From: Calamus simplicifolius
Lineage: Eukaryota; Streptophyta; Magnoliopsida; Arecales; Arecaceae
Reading direction: 5' to 3'
DNA length: 64,000 bases
NCBI GenBank assembly: GCA_900491605.1
Contig: UESW01001786.1
Coordinates: 93,065 to 157,064 of the forward strand
The notes beneath the pieces were generated by a model, which was given only the letters and a program-made list of their open reading frames with translations, was not told the DNA's origin and made no database searches. Position numbers and translations under genes: made by a program. Below, in pieces: positions 1 to 11,642 of this stretch; position 1 is the stretch's first letter; the number at the start of each line of letters is the position of its first letter.

Positions 1-649
1 TGTGCAATAGCTCATTGTTGTCACAATAGAAGTGCATTAGATCAGCAATGCTTGGAACCACACCAAGTTCAGTGATGAACTTTTTGATCCAAACTGCTTC
101 TTTGGCTGCATCTGATGCTGTAATATACTCGGCTTTGGTCATAGAGTAGGCAGTCATTCCTACTTGAAACTTTTCAGTTGACTGCACCGCCATTGAGTGT
201 AAAGACATAGCCTGATTGAGATTTATAATCATCTTTATCAGACTAAAAACTAGAATCCATATAACCCTGAACTATGAGTTTGGGTCCTCCATAAACCAAG
301 AACATATCCTTAGTCCTTCGTAAGTACTTAAGGATATTCTTGACGGCCATTCAATGTTTCTCACCAGGGTTTGCCTGGTATCTACTAGTGATACTCAATG
401 CATAAGAAATATCAGGTCTCGTACATAGCATCACATACATGATGGATCCGATTGTTGAGGCATATGGAATCCTATTCATGTGCTCTCTCTCCATTTGGGT
501 CTTAGGACTCATGTCCTTGGAGAGATGTATCCCATGCGATACCGGCAGGAATCCCTTTTTGGATTCCTCCATGCTAAACTATTTTAGCACTTTATCTATG
601 TACGTTGATTGGGACAATCCAAGCAACCTCCTAAATCTATCTATAGATC
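1..649 (-). pseudogene. Ty1/copia RNase H and RT C-terminus (copia-1)
   Basis: The minus strand encodes the end of a copia polyprotein. The segment at 351-572 has the RT-RNase H connection pattern (IPYASTIGSIMYVMLCTRPD followed by SRYQANPGEKHW). It continues in frame with breaks into the RNase H core, with MTKAEYITASDAAKEAVWIK near 100-160 and an ADLMHFYCDNN-like segment near 15-45. RNase H removes the RNA strand of the RNA-DNA hybrid during reverse transcription. At least one in-frame stop interrupts the reading, so it is a remnant. The element runs off the left edge, so its 3' LTR lies outside the window. The family call is confident because the motif order is diagnostic of plant copia elements. 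Confidence 0.88.
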
Positions 650-1606
650 TTAATACCCAGTATGTAGGCTGCTTCTCCCAAATCTTTCATGGAGAACTTG
701 CTGGACAACCATTCCTTCACTTCTTGCAGCAAATACATTGTTTCCTATCAATAATATGTTATCTACATATAATATCAGGAAAATAATAACACTCCCACTA
801 ACCTTCTTGTACACACATGGATCATCCTCATTTTTGATAAAATCAAACTTTTTGATTGTTTCATCAAAACGGATGTTCCAACTTCTAGAGGCTTGCTTAA
901 GTCCATAAATGGAACTTTGCAGCTTGCATACCTTTTGAGAATCAATGGACTCAAAACCCTCAAGTTGTGTCATATACACATCCTTCACTAAATCACCATT
1001 TAGGAAGGTGGTCTTGACATCCATTTGCCATATCTCATAATCGTAATAGGCTGCAATCGCAAGCAAAATCCTTATGGACTTAAGCATGACTATAGGAGAA
1101 AAGGTTTCATCAAAGTCAACACCTTGCCTTTGCTTGTAACCTTTTGCAACTAGCCTCGCATTATAGGTAATCACATTACCATCCATGTTTATCTTCTTCT
1201 TGAAGACCCATTTGCACCCAATGGGTTTTATCCCTTTAGGTGGATCAACCAAAGTCCATACTTAGTTGTCGTACATGGAGTCCATTTCAGACTTTATGGC
1301 TTCAAGCCATCTCTTGGAGTCAATGTCACAAATTGCTTCCTCGTAGTTAGTAGGCTCATCATCTTCTATAAGAAATCCATATCTCTCAGGAATATGATGT
1401 GTTCTACTAGACCTACGTAGCTGATGTGTACTTGGAGCTACCTGTTGCTCCATCATTTCTGATAGAGGCTTACGTAAATGTTGCCTGAATGTGAGTTGAG
1501 TTTCCTGCTCAACTCCCACTGCATTTGACATTTGCTCCATGTCATCTAATCGGTCTGTATCAATTTGTGGTTCTTGAGTTTCACTAATCTCAATATTTCT
1601 TTCCAT
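650..1606 (-). pseudogene. Ty1/copia reverse transcriptase (copia-1), active site altered
   Basis: The upper part (1262-1606) is the integrase-RT linker followed by the RT entry block YEEAICDIDSKRWLEAIKSE. After an in-frame stop near 1261, where related proteins have a sense codon, the reading continues as GCKWVFKKK, ARLVAKGYKQ, DFDETFSPI, the IWQMDVKTTFLNG block and YGLKQASRSW. These are copia RT motifs in the usual order. The catalytic YVDD box reads YVDN (near 760-775), which removes one of the metal-binding aspartates. The stop and this substitution make the copy unlikely to reverse transcribe. It continues directly downstream into the RNase H segment. Confidence 0.9.
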
Positions 1607-2583
1607 TGTCGTTTCTTAGAAAAATCTCATTCTTTAGGAATATGGCATGCCTTGAGACAAAAACCTTTTGCTCGAGTGGTATCCAAAGAAGTAGTATCCT
1701 TTTGTTTCTTTAGGATATCCCACAAAATTACACTTGTCAGATCTAGCTCCCAGCTTGTCTGACTCATTACGCTTTACATAAGCGTAGCAACCCCAAATCC
1801 TTAGATGACTAAGGGTTGATTTCTTTCCACACCATATCTCATAGGGAGTGGAGCTGACCGACTTAGACGGAACTCGGTTTAGAGTGTATTCGGCTGTGTA
1901 GAGCATAATCCCAAAACATTTTTGGAAGATTTGCAAGGCTCATCATTGATCGCACCATATCTAATAATGTACGATTTCTCCTTTCTGATACACCATTATG
2001 CTATGGCGTACCAGGAGGAGTCCACTGAGAGAGAATCCCATTCTCCTTCAAATATTCTAAGAACTCATGGCTTAGGTATTTCCCACCTCAATCTGATCGA
2101 AGTATCTTAATACTTTTGCCACTTTGTTTTTCTACCTCGGATCTGAATTCTTTGAACTTTTTAAAGGCTTCAGATTTGTGCTTCATCAGATATACATAAC
2201 CATACCTGCTATGGTCATCTATAAATGTGATGAAGTAAGAAAAACCTCTATTGCCTAATATTGATAGGACCACATACATCCGAATGTACTAGTCCTAAAC
2301 ATTCAGTTGCTCGCTCACCCTTTTTAGTAAAGGATGACTTAGTCATTTTGCCATGTAAGCACGACTCACATTCCTCAAACGATTCCCAATCGAATGAGCC
2401 CAAGTAGCCATCCTTATGTAACTTGGTTAAACATATTTCATTTACATGGCCTAAACGACAGTGCCATAGGAATGAGTTCTTAGAATTATTTGATTTTAAT
2501 TTCTTAGTTTCTACATTGAGAATAGGGCATTGTAAATTCAAAACATAAATTCCATTGAACATTTCAGCAGAACCAAAGAACAT
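1607..2583 (-). pseudogene. Ty1/copia GAG-pre-integrase and integrase (copia-1)
   Basis: The segment 2248-2583 carries the HHCC zinc-binding module of copia integrase: WHCRLGH, then ECESCLHGKM. It is followed by the first catalytic Asp in LVHSDVCGPI. At 2088-2279 the core continues (YFITFIDDHSRYGYVYLMKH) to KILRSD, the second catalytic Asp; the next codon, normally Arg of the RGGEY box, is a stop. The Glu region SERRN is still readable near 1975-2000 in another segment, and 1634-1936 is the C-terminal part with TLNRVPSKSVSSTPYEIW. Integrase would insert the cDNA into the genome. Stops and breaks make this a pseudogene. Confidence 0.9.
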
Positions 2584-2785
2584 TTCATTTTTAAAAATTG
2601 AAATTCCTTTATTTCCAATTTCAAATGTATATCCATCATTTACAAGACATGAAATGGAAATAATATTCTTTGTTATGTTTGGAACAGTAACAATTATTAA
2701 GCTCCATTACAAGCCCAGTGGGCAAAGACAAAGAACAAGATCCTATAGCTAAAGCAGCAACCTTTGCTCCATTTTCCATGCAGGA

Positions 2786-3742
2786 TCACTTCATCTTTTT
2801 CAGCTTTCTACTGCTTTTTATCATCTGCATATTAATACAAATATGAGATCCACAACCGGTATCCAATACCCAAGTGGAATAAGAAGTAACAGAAGAAAAC
2901 ATCTGAATCATAAATATACATGATGTAGAAGCATCTGTATGTTTCTTTTCTTTCAGGCTAGCCAGATAAGCCTTGCAGTTTGCTTTCAATGCACCCTTCC
3001 TTGCCACAGAAGTGACACTTCCCTTGGCTACTTTGTTTTTCTTAATGCCCTTATTTGGTTTAGTCGCCTTGGCCTTTTGGACCTTATTCTTCTTTGGCCG
3101 CTTCTTACGAGTGCCAGAGGACTCTACGATCATAACCTGCCCCTTTTCTTTCTTAATATTGGGCTCGGCATTCATCAGTATATTCGCGAGCTCAGGTAGA
3201 GATATCTCTAGCTTTTTCATGTTGAAATTAAGAACAAACTATGAATAGAGGGGAGGTAATGACTGTAGAACCAAGTCAATACTTAGTTCATGATCCATCA
3301 CAAAACCCAATCATGCCAACTTCTCAATCAAATTGATCATTTTCAGTACGTGGGCACCCACTGATGAATCCTCAGTCATTTTGCACTGAAACAACTCTTT
3401 AGAAGTTTGAAACTTTCATACGAGACTGTGCACCAAACAACTCTTGCAAGTATATTAAAATCTCCTAAGTATTCATATGCTCATGCTGTTTCTAAAGATC
3501 AGGTGACATCGAGGCCAACATCAAACATGTGGCCATGTCTTCAGCATCTTTATACCGGTTGTATTCCATATGAACCTCAGTCGGAGCATCCATGGTGGGA
3601 CCTCCGGTGCAACCTCATCTAGGACAAAAAGAATTTTTTCAGATCGAAGAACGATCCTTACATTCCTTAGCCAATCAGGGAAGTTGAGTCTAGTCAATTT
3701 GTTGGATTCTAAAATATTCCTAAGGTTGATGTTTACACTCAT
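2786..3742 (-). pseudogene. Ty1/copia gag and aspartic protease (copia-1)
   Basis: The start at 3742 (MSVNINLRNILESNKLTRLN) is a typical copia gag opening (UBN2-like), with the LNFPDWLRNVRIVL block next. The middle of gag is broken between about 3221 and 3520. The segment 2786-3220 has the basic linker, then a zinc knuckle split by a frameshift: the first two cysteines are in one frame (CHFC) and the last part (LKANCKAYLASLKEKK) is in another. The protease motif WVLDTGCGSH with an intact DTG triad follows. Gag packages the RNA; the protease cuts the polyprotein. The order gag-PR-IN-RT-RH identifies the copia superfamily. Confidence 0.87.
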
Positions 3743-5385
3743 GGTTTCTCTGATAACCTACATAAAATTAGAACGAGTCAATTACTATGAATACTAATCA
3801 CTAACTTAATATAGTAATTCTAGATTTTTAATTAAGTTGGTTTCTCCACTATTTTATCAAGGTTAATAGCCCTCTCTATTAATCTCGAGAAATTGGCATT
3901 CAATTTCTTAGTGGGCTAGGATCCTCATTTGAATTACCTTGACCTTGGCTTTGGCACATTTGGTAGATTATCATCAATCACATCTAATGTGACTCCTAGA
4001 TCATTTAGGGAACATTGCCTTGTCAATTACATCCATATGTGATCACCCTAAAGTTTGCCTCTAGATTAGACTGACCCTGACTTTGGCCAATTATGCCAGC
4101 TAATCTAGTTAAGTCAACCCATTGTTCCATAATCAACTCCTCATAAGTACACTCGACCTCGGCTTTGGCATAACAAATCTCATGACCTAATGATTTTGTA
4201 TCATGTGAACAATGGAAGGCTTATGACTTAATATTCGTGGAGGGATTTAGCGCATATAGGTCCCATCTACATCTACAACATTTGTACTATGCTAGGTTAC
4301 ATATCCTATATGTAGATTTTAGATTAATCTCAATTAACCTTAATTTCATAAGATCCAATCTTATGATTGGGACTCCTAATCAAATTAGGATCCTGATCAC
4401 TATCTAATTTAGGAACCCTAATTATGTACCAAATCAATTGCTACCATCCTGATTAACCTTAATTGATTTAATCAATTAAGAACTTTCCTTAACAATGGCC
4501 AGATCAGCTGATCAATGGGGTCCTATTTAGCATACCCTTCGATCCCATTGAATGGGTTTTCCCAGGCAAAGAATGGAGCAATTAAAAACCATGATCAAAC
4601 CTTTCTAGACACCAATGTAATTAAGCCCAATTGATTAGATCAATTATGGGATCATAGGATCAAATAATGACATGGTTAAGTCTAAGTTTCCTAAATTTTA
4701 TATCTATTACATTTTATGATAACTATAGATAGTGATCTAGCTAGGGTATTATGATAAGAATTCTTAATTCAAATTTTAAATTTTCTTATCATTTAATTAC
4801 ATGTTATGACATCTCGGTTTCACATCCCATGTAAATCCTAATATCTCTAACAAACCCTAATCATATTCTTGTCATGATAAGATTTTAGATTCAAAATATA
4901 AAATTTTAAATTCCATATGATTACATTTAATCACAATCTTATCTTGACCCAAATATCCAAACTAAGTTTTCAATGTTCATTATCATAAGAATATCATATC
5001 TTAATCATATCAATAATCATGTTAAAATTAAATCCTAAATATAATTTCTAGGATTTCAGCATATAGTATCTATCATGCATAAATAATAATTACTATTTTA
5101 ACATGACACATATATGATTAAATCTAAATTAATTATTATTTATTATCATATAATAAATCTTTATCTCTGATATCATATATCAAAGTATTCTATTTTAACA
5201 TGATAATGAACATGCATAAATCTAAATAATATTGTTTATCATCAAATAATAAATATTTTATTATATTTTAGATTTATTATCAACATATGAAAACTCTTCA
5301 TGATTTTAAGCATAATAAAAACTCATATTATGAATCATATTGACTCAAGTATCCTATCAGATTAATGAATATGTAGCCTAAGGTA
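3743..5385 (-). other. Untranslated leader of copia-1
   Basis: This is about 1.6 kb of AT-rich sequence between the primer binding site and the gag start, with no ORF of note. Three short diverged repeats built on GACCTTGGCTTTGGC lie near 3941, 4071 and 4152. Long leaders are known in some plant copia lineages. I see no gene here. Confidence 0.6.
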
Positions 5386-5397
5386 GCTCTGATACCA
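5386..5397 (-). other. Primer binding site (initiator tRNA-Met) of copia-1
   Basis: The plus strand reads GCTCTGATACCA, the complement of TGGTATCAGAGC, the standard plant primer binding site for initiator tRNA-Met. It sits one base from the TG that opens the adjacent LTR at 5399. This fixes the element's orientation as minus. Confidence 0.9.
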
Positions 5398-5398
5398 C

Positions 5399-5604
5399 TG
5401 TTGAAAATTTGTATTCTAGATATGAATCAAATTCATGAAAATATAAAGAAGATATAATATAAAATTTTTAGATGCCCAGGATCCTTAGGAATAGATTCAT
5501 TAAATCTCAAATAAAATCTAAAATATTAGATTTATTCATACCTGAGTCCTTTATCGATGTAGAAAAGGATAAGCCGGTGAATCATCTGCCACTAGCCATC
5601 CACG
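5399..5604 (-). repeat. 5' LTR of copia-1, inner part (interrupted)
   Basis: The LTR edge is set by the PBS next to it and by the terminal TGTTG at 5399. Only about 206 bp is present before the CACTA terminus at 5605. The rest of the LTR is inferred to resume at 20148. Confidence 0.75.
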
Positions 5605-5625
5605 CACTACAAGGGGAAAAAAATA
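5605..5625 (+). repeat. CACTA-1 left terminal inverted repeat
   Basis: It starts CACTACAAGGGGAAAA. The first nine bases match the inverted right terminus. CACTA is the diagnostic terminus of the superfamily. Confidence 0.85.
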
Positions 5626-5627
5626 TT

Positions 5628-6160
5628 GCGATGCCCAAATGCGTCGCAATTGCATCGCATTGCGTCGCTAACATGCTATTGCGACGCAATGACGCGTCGC
5701 TCAGATGTCGTCGCAATCTCATTTGTCGCAATTGCGTCGCAATATTGCACTCTCTGCGACGCAACAATGCATCGCAATATTGCGACGCATCCAAATGCGT
5801 CGCTAAATTTAAAACTAATTTTTAATATTTAAAATTATTATTAAATATTGCGCATTCAATTGCGTCGCAATATTGCGACGCATTTAGTTGCGTCGTAATA
5901 TTTAATAATAATATTTTTGATATAATAGCGACGCAATTTGAGTCGCTAATGCGTCGCAAAAAATTTTTTTTAAAATATTGCGACGCAAGGTCATTGCGTC
6001 GCAATATTTAATAATAATATTTTAAAATAATAGCGATGCAATTTGAGTCGCTAATGCATCGCTATTAAATTTTTTTTAAATTATTAGGTCATTGCGTCGT
6101 AATATTTAATAATAAATTTTAAAATATTAGCGATAATTTCAGTAATGCAAATTTTTTTTT
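5628..6160. repeat. CACTA-1 left subterminal repeats
   Basis: Many copies of TGCGTCGCAAT and its complement, in both orientations and often as head-to-head pairs, are separated by AT-rich spacers. In CACTA elements such motifs are the binding sites of the TNPA-type protein. Short ORFs here are only readings of the repeat. Confidence 0.85.
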
Positions 6161-6329
6161 TAAAAAAATATATTAAAAATTAAAACGGTTAATACAATTT
6201 TACATTTAAATATTGATAGAAACATTCTTCACTCATATTGATCCAAACAATAATCATTCAATTTCAAAAATAATTAATATATTAAAATTTTGAAGTTTTC
6301 ATGTACAATATAAAAAAGAAAAAAATACA

Positions 6330-7849
6330 TCAAGAATCTGAGCGATCACGTGGAGGCTGGAGACCCTGCGACAAGCGGCTAACCATATCCTGCAAATGAC
6401 GCATCTGATCTCGCATGTCTGCAAGCTCCTGATCCCGCCTCGCATACGCTGCTCGAACTCGTGCTCGACCTCCTGCCGAACCTCCTGACGAACGTCCTGC
6501 GAACCTCCTCCGCAATAGATCTCCGAATGTCGTCTAAACGCTCGGCAGGAATATCACCAGAAAATCGCGAGCTGGAGGCCTGATGGGGAAAAAATGTAGA
6601 AGCTCTAGTGCCCAGACCATAGACCCTGCGGTCTCGCGGCTGGGCACCAACAGCCTCCAAAAACACACGTCGACTCTCCTCTGCTGAGAGTTCGACGGGC
6701 GTCTCCCCATCAGTGGAGTCGACCTGCGATGCCTGGGAGCGAAGCTCCTCGACTCGTGTCTTGAAATTATAAAATCAACAATAAATGAGTTAATAAATTT
6801 CTCGAAATAAAATTTTAGAAATTAAACAGATACTACATAAATCTAATTTCTTACCGCAACCTCCCGTGATCGCGTGTCGACCCAGGAACCGTCCCTCCTG
6901 GTGTGTGTCGCCCTGAATAGACGAAACTCACCAGGATCTCCGCCCTCCTGCTCAGACTATAACAATAAAAAAATTGATATTAATACAAATATTTGTAAAT
7001 AACTAAATTAGTAATTAAATTATTTATGTTTTCTTACCATACGCGTCTGTGCTCCTGAATCGAAATGGAGCCCGAAGTATGGCGGGAGAGACCCGTGCCA
7101 GGACCGCCCTTCTCAGATCGGCGGTTCGTGCTGGCTGATGCGGACCTCCTGCGCCAGCCATCGGACTGCCAGGCCTGCTGCCACTCGTGCCAAATACCCT
7201 CTGGCACATGCGCAGGACGCTGACCCGATGACCTCCAACGATGAAGCATGTCGGAGTATCGGCGTCCCGTAAGAGCCTCCCATGCTGCCCTAATGGCATC
7301 ATGGCTGGCAGGATCCCACGTAAACTTTTTCTGCATTAAAATAAACAGTTAGTTTCAGAATTTATTAAGATTAAAAATTTTATATCAGTGATAAATTGTA
7401 TTTAATAAGTTTACCTGAAACTCAGAAAAATAAAACTCCCTCGTGGCTGGAGATACGTGGCGCCAATCGTAGCCACTGGGATCTGCACGCCTCTGAAATA
7501 CGGCGCTGATGTGGCTGGATACATGATGCTGCTCAATAAATCTGTTAAAAAAATGCATGTTTATAAGTAATTGACTTAAAAACATAAACATATATTTTTA
7601 ATTAGTATATACTTACAGCCCATGAGCATCAAGTCGAAGTACGGTGCGGCCGATGGTGGAAGAACTCTCGGAGGTATGTGCCGATCGGCTGGATGGTAAT
7701 ACCAATGCAGGATCACCGCCGAGAGAGATCGAAGGCTGTGCGATGTGTGGAGATCCAACTCTCCATCTCCAAAGCTCATGTGATCTGATGCAGCAGCTAC
7801 GTCCCTGCTCACTCCGTATGTCGTCGGTAGATCTACCTCTGCCCGTCAT
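6330..7849 (-). pseudogene. TNPA-like protein with plant transposase_24 domain (CACTA-1)
   Basis: At least five minus-strand exons can be read with GT-AG borders: 7617-7849, about 7415-7543, 7039-7331, 6857-6957 and 6330-about 6764. The third exon has FTWDPASHDAIRAAWEALTG and PEGIWHEWQQAWQSDGW, and the fourth has LFRATHTRRDGSWVDTRSRE, hallmarks of the Transposase_24 (Ptta/En/Spm) family. The last exon holds RVYGLGT followed by a coiled-coil-like tail (DQELADMRDQMRHLQDMVSR). A frame change between the ORFs at 6379-6666 and 6330-6515 breaks the C-terminus. The role expected of the family is binding the subterminal repeats and assisting TNPD. It lies just downstream of TNPD. Confidence 0.8.
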
Positions 7850-7951
7850 ACTGAAAATACTAAAGATTCATGCAATTAAATTACGATTAATGATTGACTA
7901 TGTAAAAATTTAACACTTATAAAAAAAGTTAATTTAAAAAAACCTCTATGT

Positions 7952-10900
7952 TTAATCGGTGTCATTTGTTTCGTGAAATGTTGGTTCAACATCCGATGCC
8001 GTATCGGACTGCGATTCAGTTTCATTATCATCGGAAGGAAACCGAACATTTGCATCCGCAATTTCTTGGACATCACCATTTGGATCTCTAAGTGATGTTT
8101 CAGGAGCCCTTGTGTCGTCCTCAATTGCATGCATTTCCATCTCATCCTCTTGAAATGCAGGGCACTCGGCTGATTGACTTGATGAACTCTCCTCTAATAC
8201 GATTGTTGAACGTGGGACGATTTTAGAAACGGCCCACCAATCTCGCTTGTCGTTGCGCAAACTTGGATATCCGCAGTAAAACTTGCTGAGCTTGGGATGC
8301 AAGGATGAATGGGTCATATTTCTGCAATCTTCGTCGATGGTTCACTTCAACCAAATTGTAGTCGTTATGAACCCTTTTGCCCACAGGAACTGTCGGATCG
8401 AACCAATCACAACGAAACAATACGGTTCGTTTCATAGGCCAACCGGGATATTCAACTTCAACCACCTCTACTAACTTTCCATAATAATCCTGCATATTTG
8501 CTCCAACACTTTCTCCTTTAACACACACGCCCCAGTTCTGCGTGCCTCTTGAAGCTGCTAATCGTTCAATCTGAAATTTGTACCCATTAACAAAATAGCC
8601 AGTAGAGGTTGTACGGTCTTCAATGGCCATTGCGATAGACATTTAATGAAAATATTGTCGGTTGTCGACCATGGACCGTTGACCTATAAATTAATAAGCT
8701 ATTCACATCCAATTCAAAAAATAAAGCCATTATGAAATTGATTGAGTGATACTACTCACAAATTCATAAAACCAGTAAGCGAAACTCCGTTTCTAACTTT
8801 CTGCCCAATTGCAACTTGACTGATGTCGGGATTCATCTGTCGTTGTCTATCACAAACATCCTTATGGGATGAAAGGATTAAAACTATGTTAGCAATTAAA
8901 TATTATGGTATATTATAATTTAAATTAAATTCCAATTAAGCATTGAAGTATACACTTACTCAATATATGGATCGACTTCTCTACAGTTCATTAGGATATA
9001 ATAATGTGCTGCATTATACTCCATATCGCTAAGATTTCTTGACTTCTGCCCACCAAATGAACGGCCGATACCTTTAAAAATTGATATTCTACCGTCATTA
9101 GGTTCTCCTTCGTCCACACATACGTCATCGTTACGACCAAGATTTCGGCTCCTCGTGTGGACGTGACCCTCAAAGTAATGCGAGGCAAAAGCTGAAACTT
9201 CTTCGACCAAGNNNNNNNNNNNNNNNNNNNNNNNNNNNNNNNNNNNNACCCTTGCCTTATTACGCACATTATTTTTTAACTTCTTAAGGTACCTATATGT
9301 AAAGTTGAGACAAAAAATTAACCAATTTTCTCGCAATGAAATAATATTTGAAATGTCAATATGTCTTAATGATGTATATATTTACCTCTCGAAAGGATAC
9401 ATCCAGCGATACTGCACGGGACCAGCTATGCTCGCTTCGTATGGCAAGTGAACCGGTAAATGCTCCATTGAGTCAAAAAAACTGGGAGGAAATATTCGCT
9501 CCAGCTTGCATAAAATAATTGGAATTTCCTCCTCAAGCCTTGCCATGGATGCAGAAGTAATGACTGTGGCAGACAACTCCTTGAAGAACAAGCTGAGCTC
9601 TGTCAATGCCTTCCAGACATGTTGCGGAAGCAACTCACGAAAAGCTATAGGCAATAACCGTTGCATGAAAACATGACAGTCGTGACTCTTCATGCCGAAC
9701 AACTTGAGCTTATGCATGTCCACACACCTACCGATATTTGAGGCATAACCATCTGGAAATTTTAACCCTCTAAGCCAGTTACATAAAACTTCTCGTGAAT
9801 TTCTGTCAAGAGTGTAACAGGCTTTAGGATAGGTCCCGTCGGTACTCCTCCTCAAATCACCTCTTCTGCAATACTGATTAAGTTCTTCTCTTGACTTTGC
9901 AGTGTCTTTTGTTTTTCCCGGGATGTTTAGCACCGTGTTAAATATGTTATCAAAAAAATTTTTCTCGATATGCATAACATCCAAGTTGTGCCGGATGAGA
10001 TTTGTGCTCCAATAAGGCAAATCCCAAAATATACTCCGCTTCTTCCAGTTATGTTCTTTACATATACGGCCATTTATTCTATCTGCATCTGGTTCCCAAG
10101 CATACCTCAACCCCAAATGCTCTATAGTATCAAATATATCCGTGCCGGACCTAACCGGTTCGGCGAATTTTGTGACTGCTTTGTTCTTCCGGAAGGCGAT
10201 CAAGTTACGCCTGTAAGGATGATTTGGGGGCAAGAACTTCCTATGATTATCAAACCATGACTGCTTACCACTCTTCTGCAATGTAAATGCATCCGAATCA
10301 TACATGCAATGAGGGCATGCCAGACGTCCAGCAGTGCTCCAACCAGACAACATTGCATATGCCGGGAAGTCACTTATTGTCCACATCAAAGCAACTCTCA
10401 TGATGAAATTCTGTTTCATAGAAATGTCGTAGGCTACGACTCCTGTTTCCCACAACATTTTCAATTCGGCCACCAACGGTTGCAGGAAGACATCAATCTT
10501 TTCCTTTGGATTTGATGGTCCTGGAACCAAAACTGTCAAAAACATTGCAGTCTCTTTCATGCACTTCCATGGAGGAAGGTTATATACAGTCAGTATCACA
10601 GGCCAACATGAATACTGTTGCCCCGCTTGACCGAATGGTTGGAAGCCATCGGTACAAAGACCTAATCTCACATTCCTTATATCTTCAGCGAAATCAGGAT
10701 GATTTTCATTGAAATGCTTCCAAGCTTTTGAATCTGATGGATGCCGCATTTCATCCTCTTTAGATTCATGTTCGGCATGCCATCTCATATCAGCAGCTGT
10801 AGCCTCAGATCTGTATAATCTCTGCAGGCGTGGAGTCAGAGGAAAGTAATGCATCCTCTTGTAAGGAACACTTTCCTCCTACTTGTACTAGCTCCCCTTC

Positions 10901-11642
10901 GCCGTTTTTGTACCTCGATTGCCCACAAATCTTACACCATCTCAGCTCCGAGTCTTCACCCCAATATATCATACAATTGTTCAAGCAACAATCGATCTTA
11001 TTAACCGGGAGCCCAAGCCCACGCAACAACTTCTTCGTTGAGTAAAAACTGTCTGCTACAACATTATCATTTGGCAAAATTTCCTTGATTAACCCAGCTA
11101 CAGAATTAACGCCTTTTCTGATAATCGATGTTCTGCCTTAATATTCAACAACCGAGCAGCCGTAGACAACTGGAATGACCCTCACAACCAGGATACAATT
11201 CTTGATTTGCAGCACGCAACATATCATAAAATTGCTGTGCATCTGGATTTGGTTCTTCCATAAATGTATTCTGATTGAATTCATTACCCGATGCATTCAT
11301 CACCATTTCTTCATATGTGTTTAGATTCACAAATGGTTCATCAATTGACACTTGTTGGCTTGTAACAACTGCTGGAATTTCCTCTGGTTCACCATGACAG
11401 TACCAAACATCGTAATCAGGAACAAACCCCTTTTTACACAGATGCACCTTAACAGTTTCGACATCTCTGTAGGCTTTATTCTGACACCTGTGATAGTTGC
11501 ATGGGCACCTAATCCTAGGCCCATCCATCCATTCAGGTTGGCTACATGCAAATGCGATAAATTCTTCCAATCCATTCAGAAAATCTGGATTAAGCAAGCC
11601 ATCTTTTATCCTTGCATACATCCACGAGCGAGCCCCGCTCAT
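7952..11642 (-). pseudogene. TNPD-like transposase (CACTA-1)
   Basis: The start at 11642 gives MSGARSWMYARIKDG and the transposase-associated domain with CPC...H...C residues. After a frameshift near 11150 the reading resumes at 10805-11077 (CKICGQSRYKNGEG). The core transposase_21 domain is a 490-residue open segment (9382-10854) with LGLCTDGFQPFGQ, TISDFPAYAMLSGWST, LPYWSTNLIRHNLDVMHIEK and GPVQYRWMYPFER. An intron (9294-9387) leads to the DUF4218 part, which contains an assembly gap, then DUF4216 at 8223-8642 (VLFRCDWFDPTVPVGKRVHND) and an acidic C-terminus to 7952. It would cut and join element ends. The core is well kept, but the N-terminal break makes the copy doubtful. Confidence 0.85.
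9212..9247. other. Assembly gap (36 N)
   Basis: Thirty-six N bases lie inside the DUF4218 part of the CACTA-1 TNPD gene. The reading frame before and after the gap is compatible, but the true length is unknown. Confidence 0.99.
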
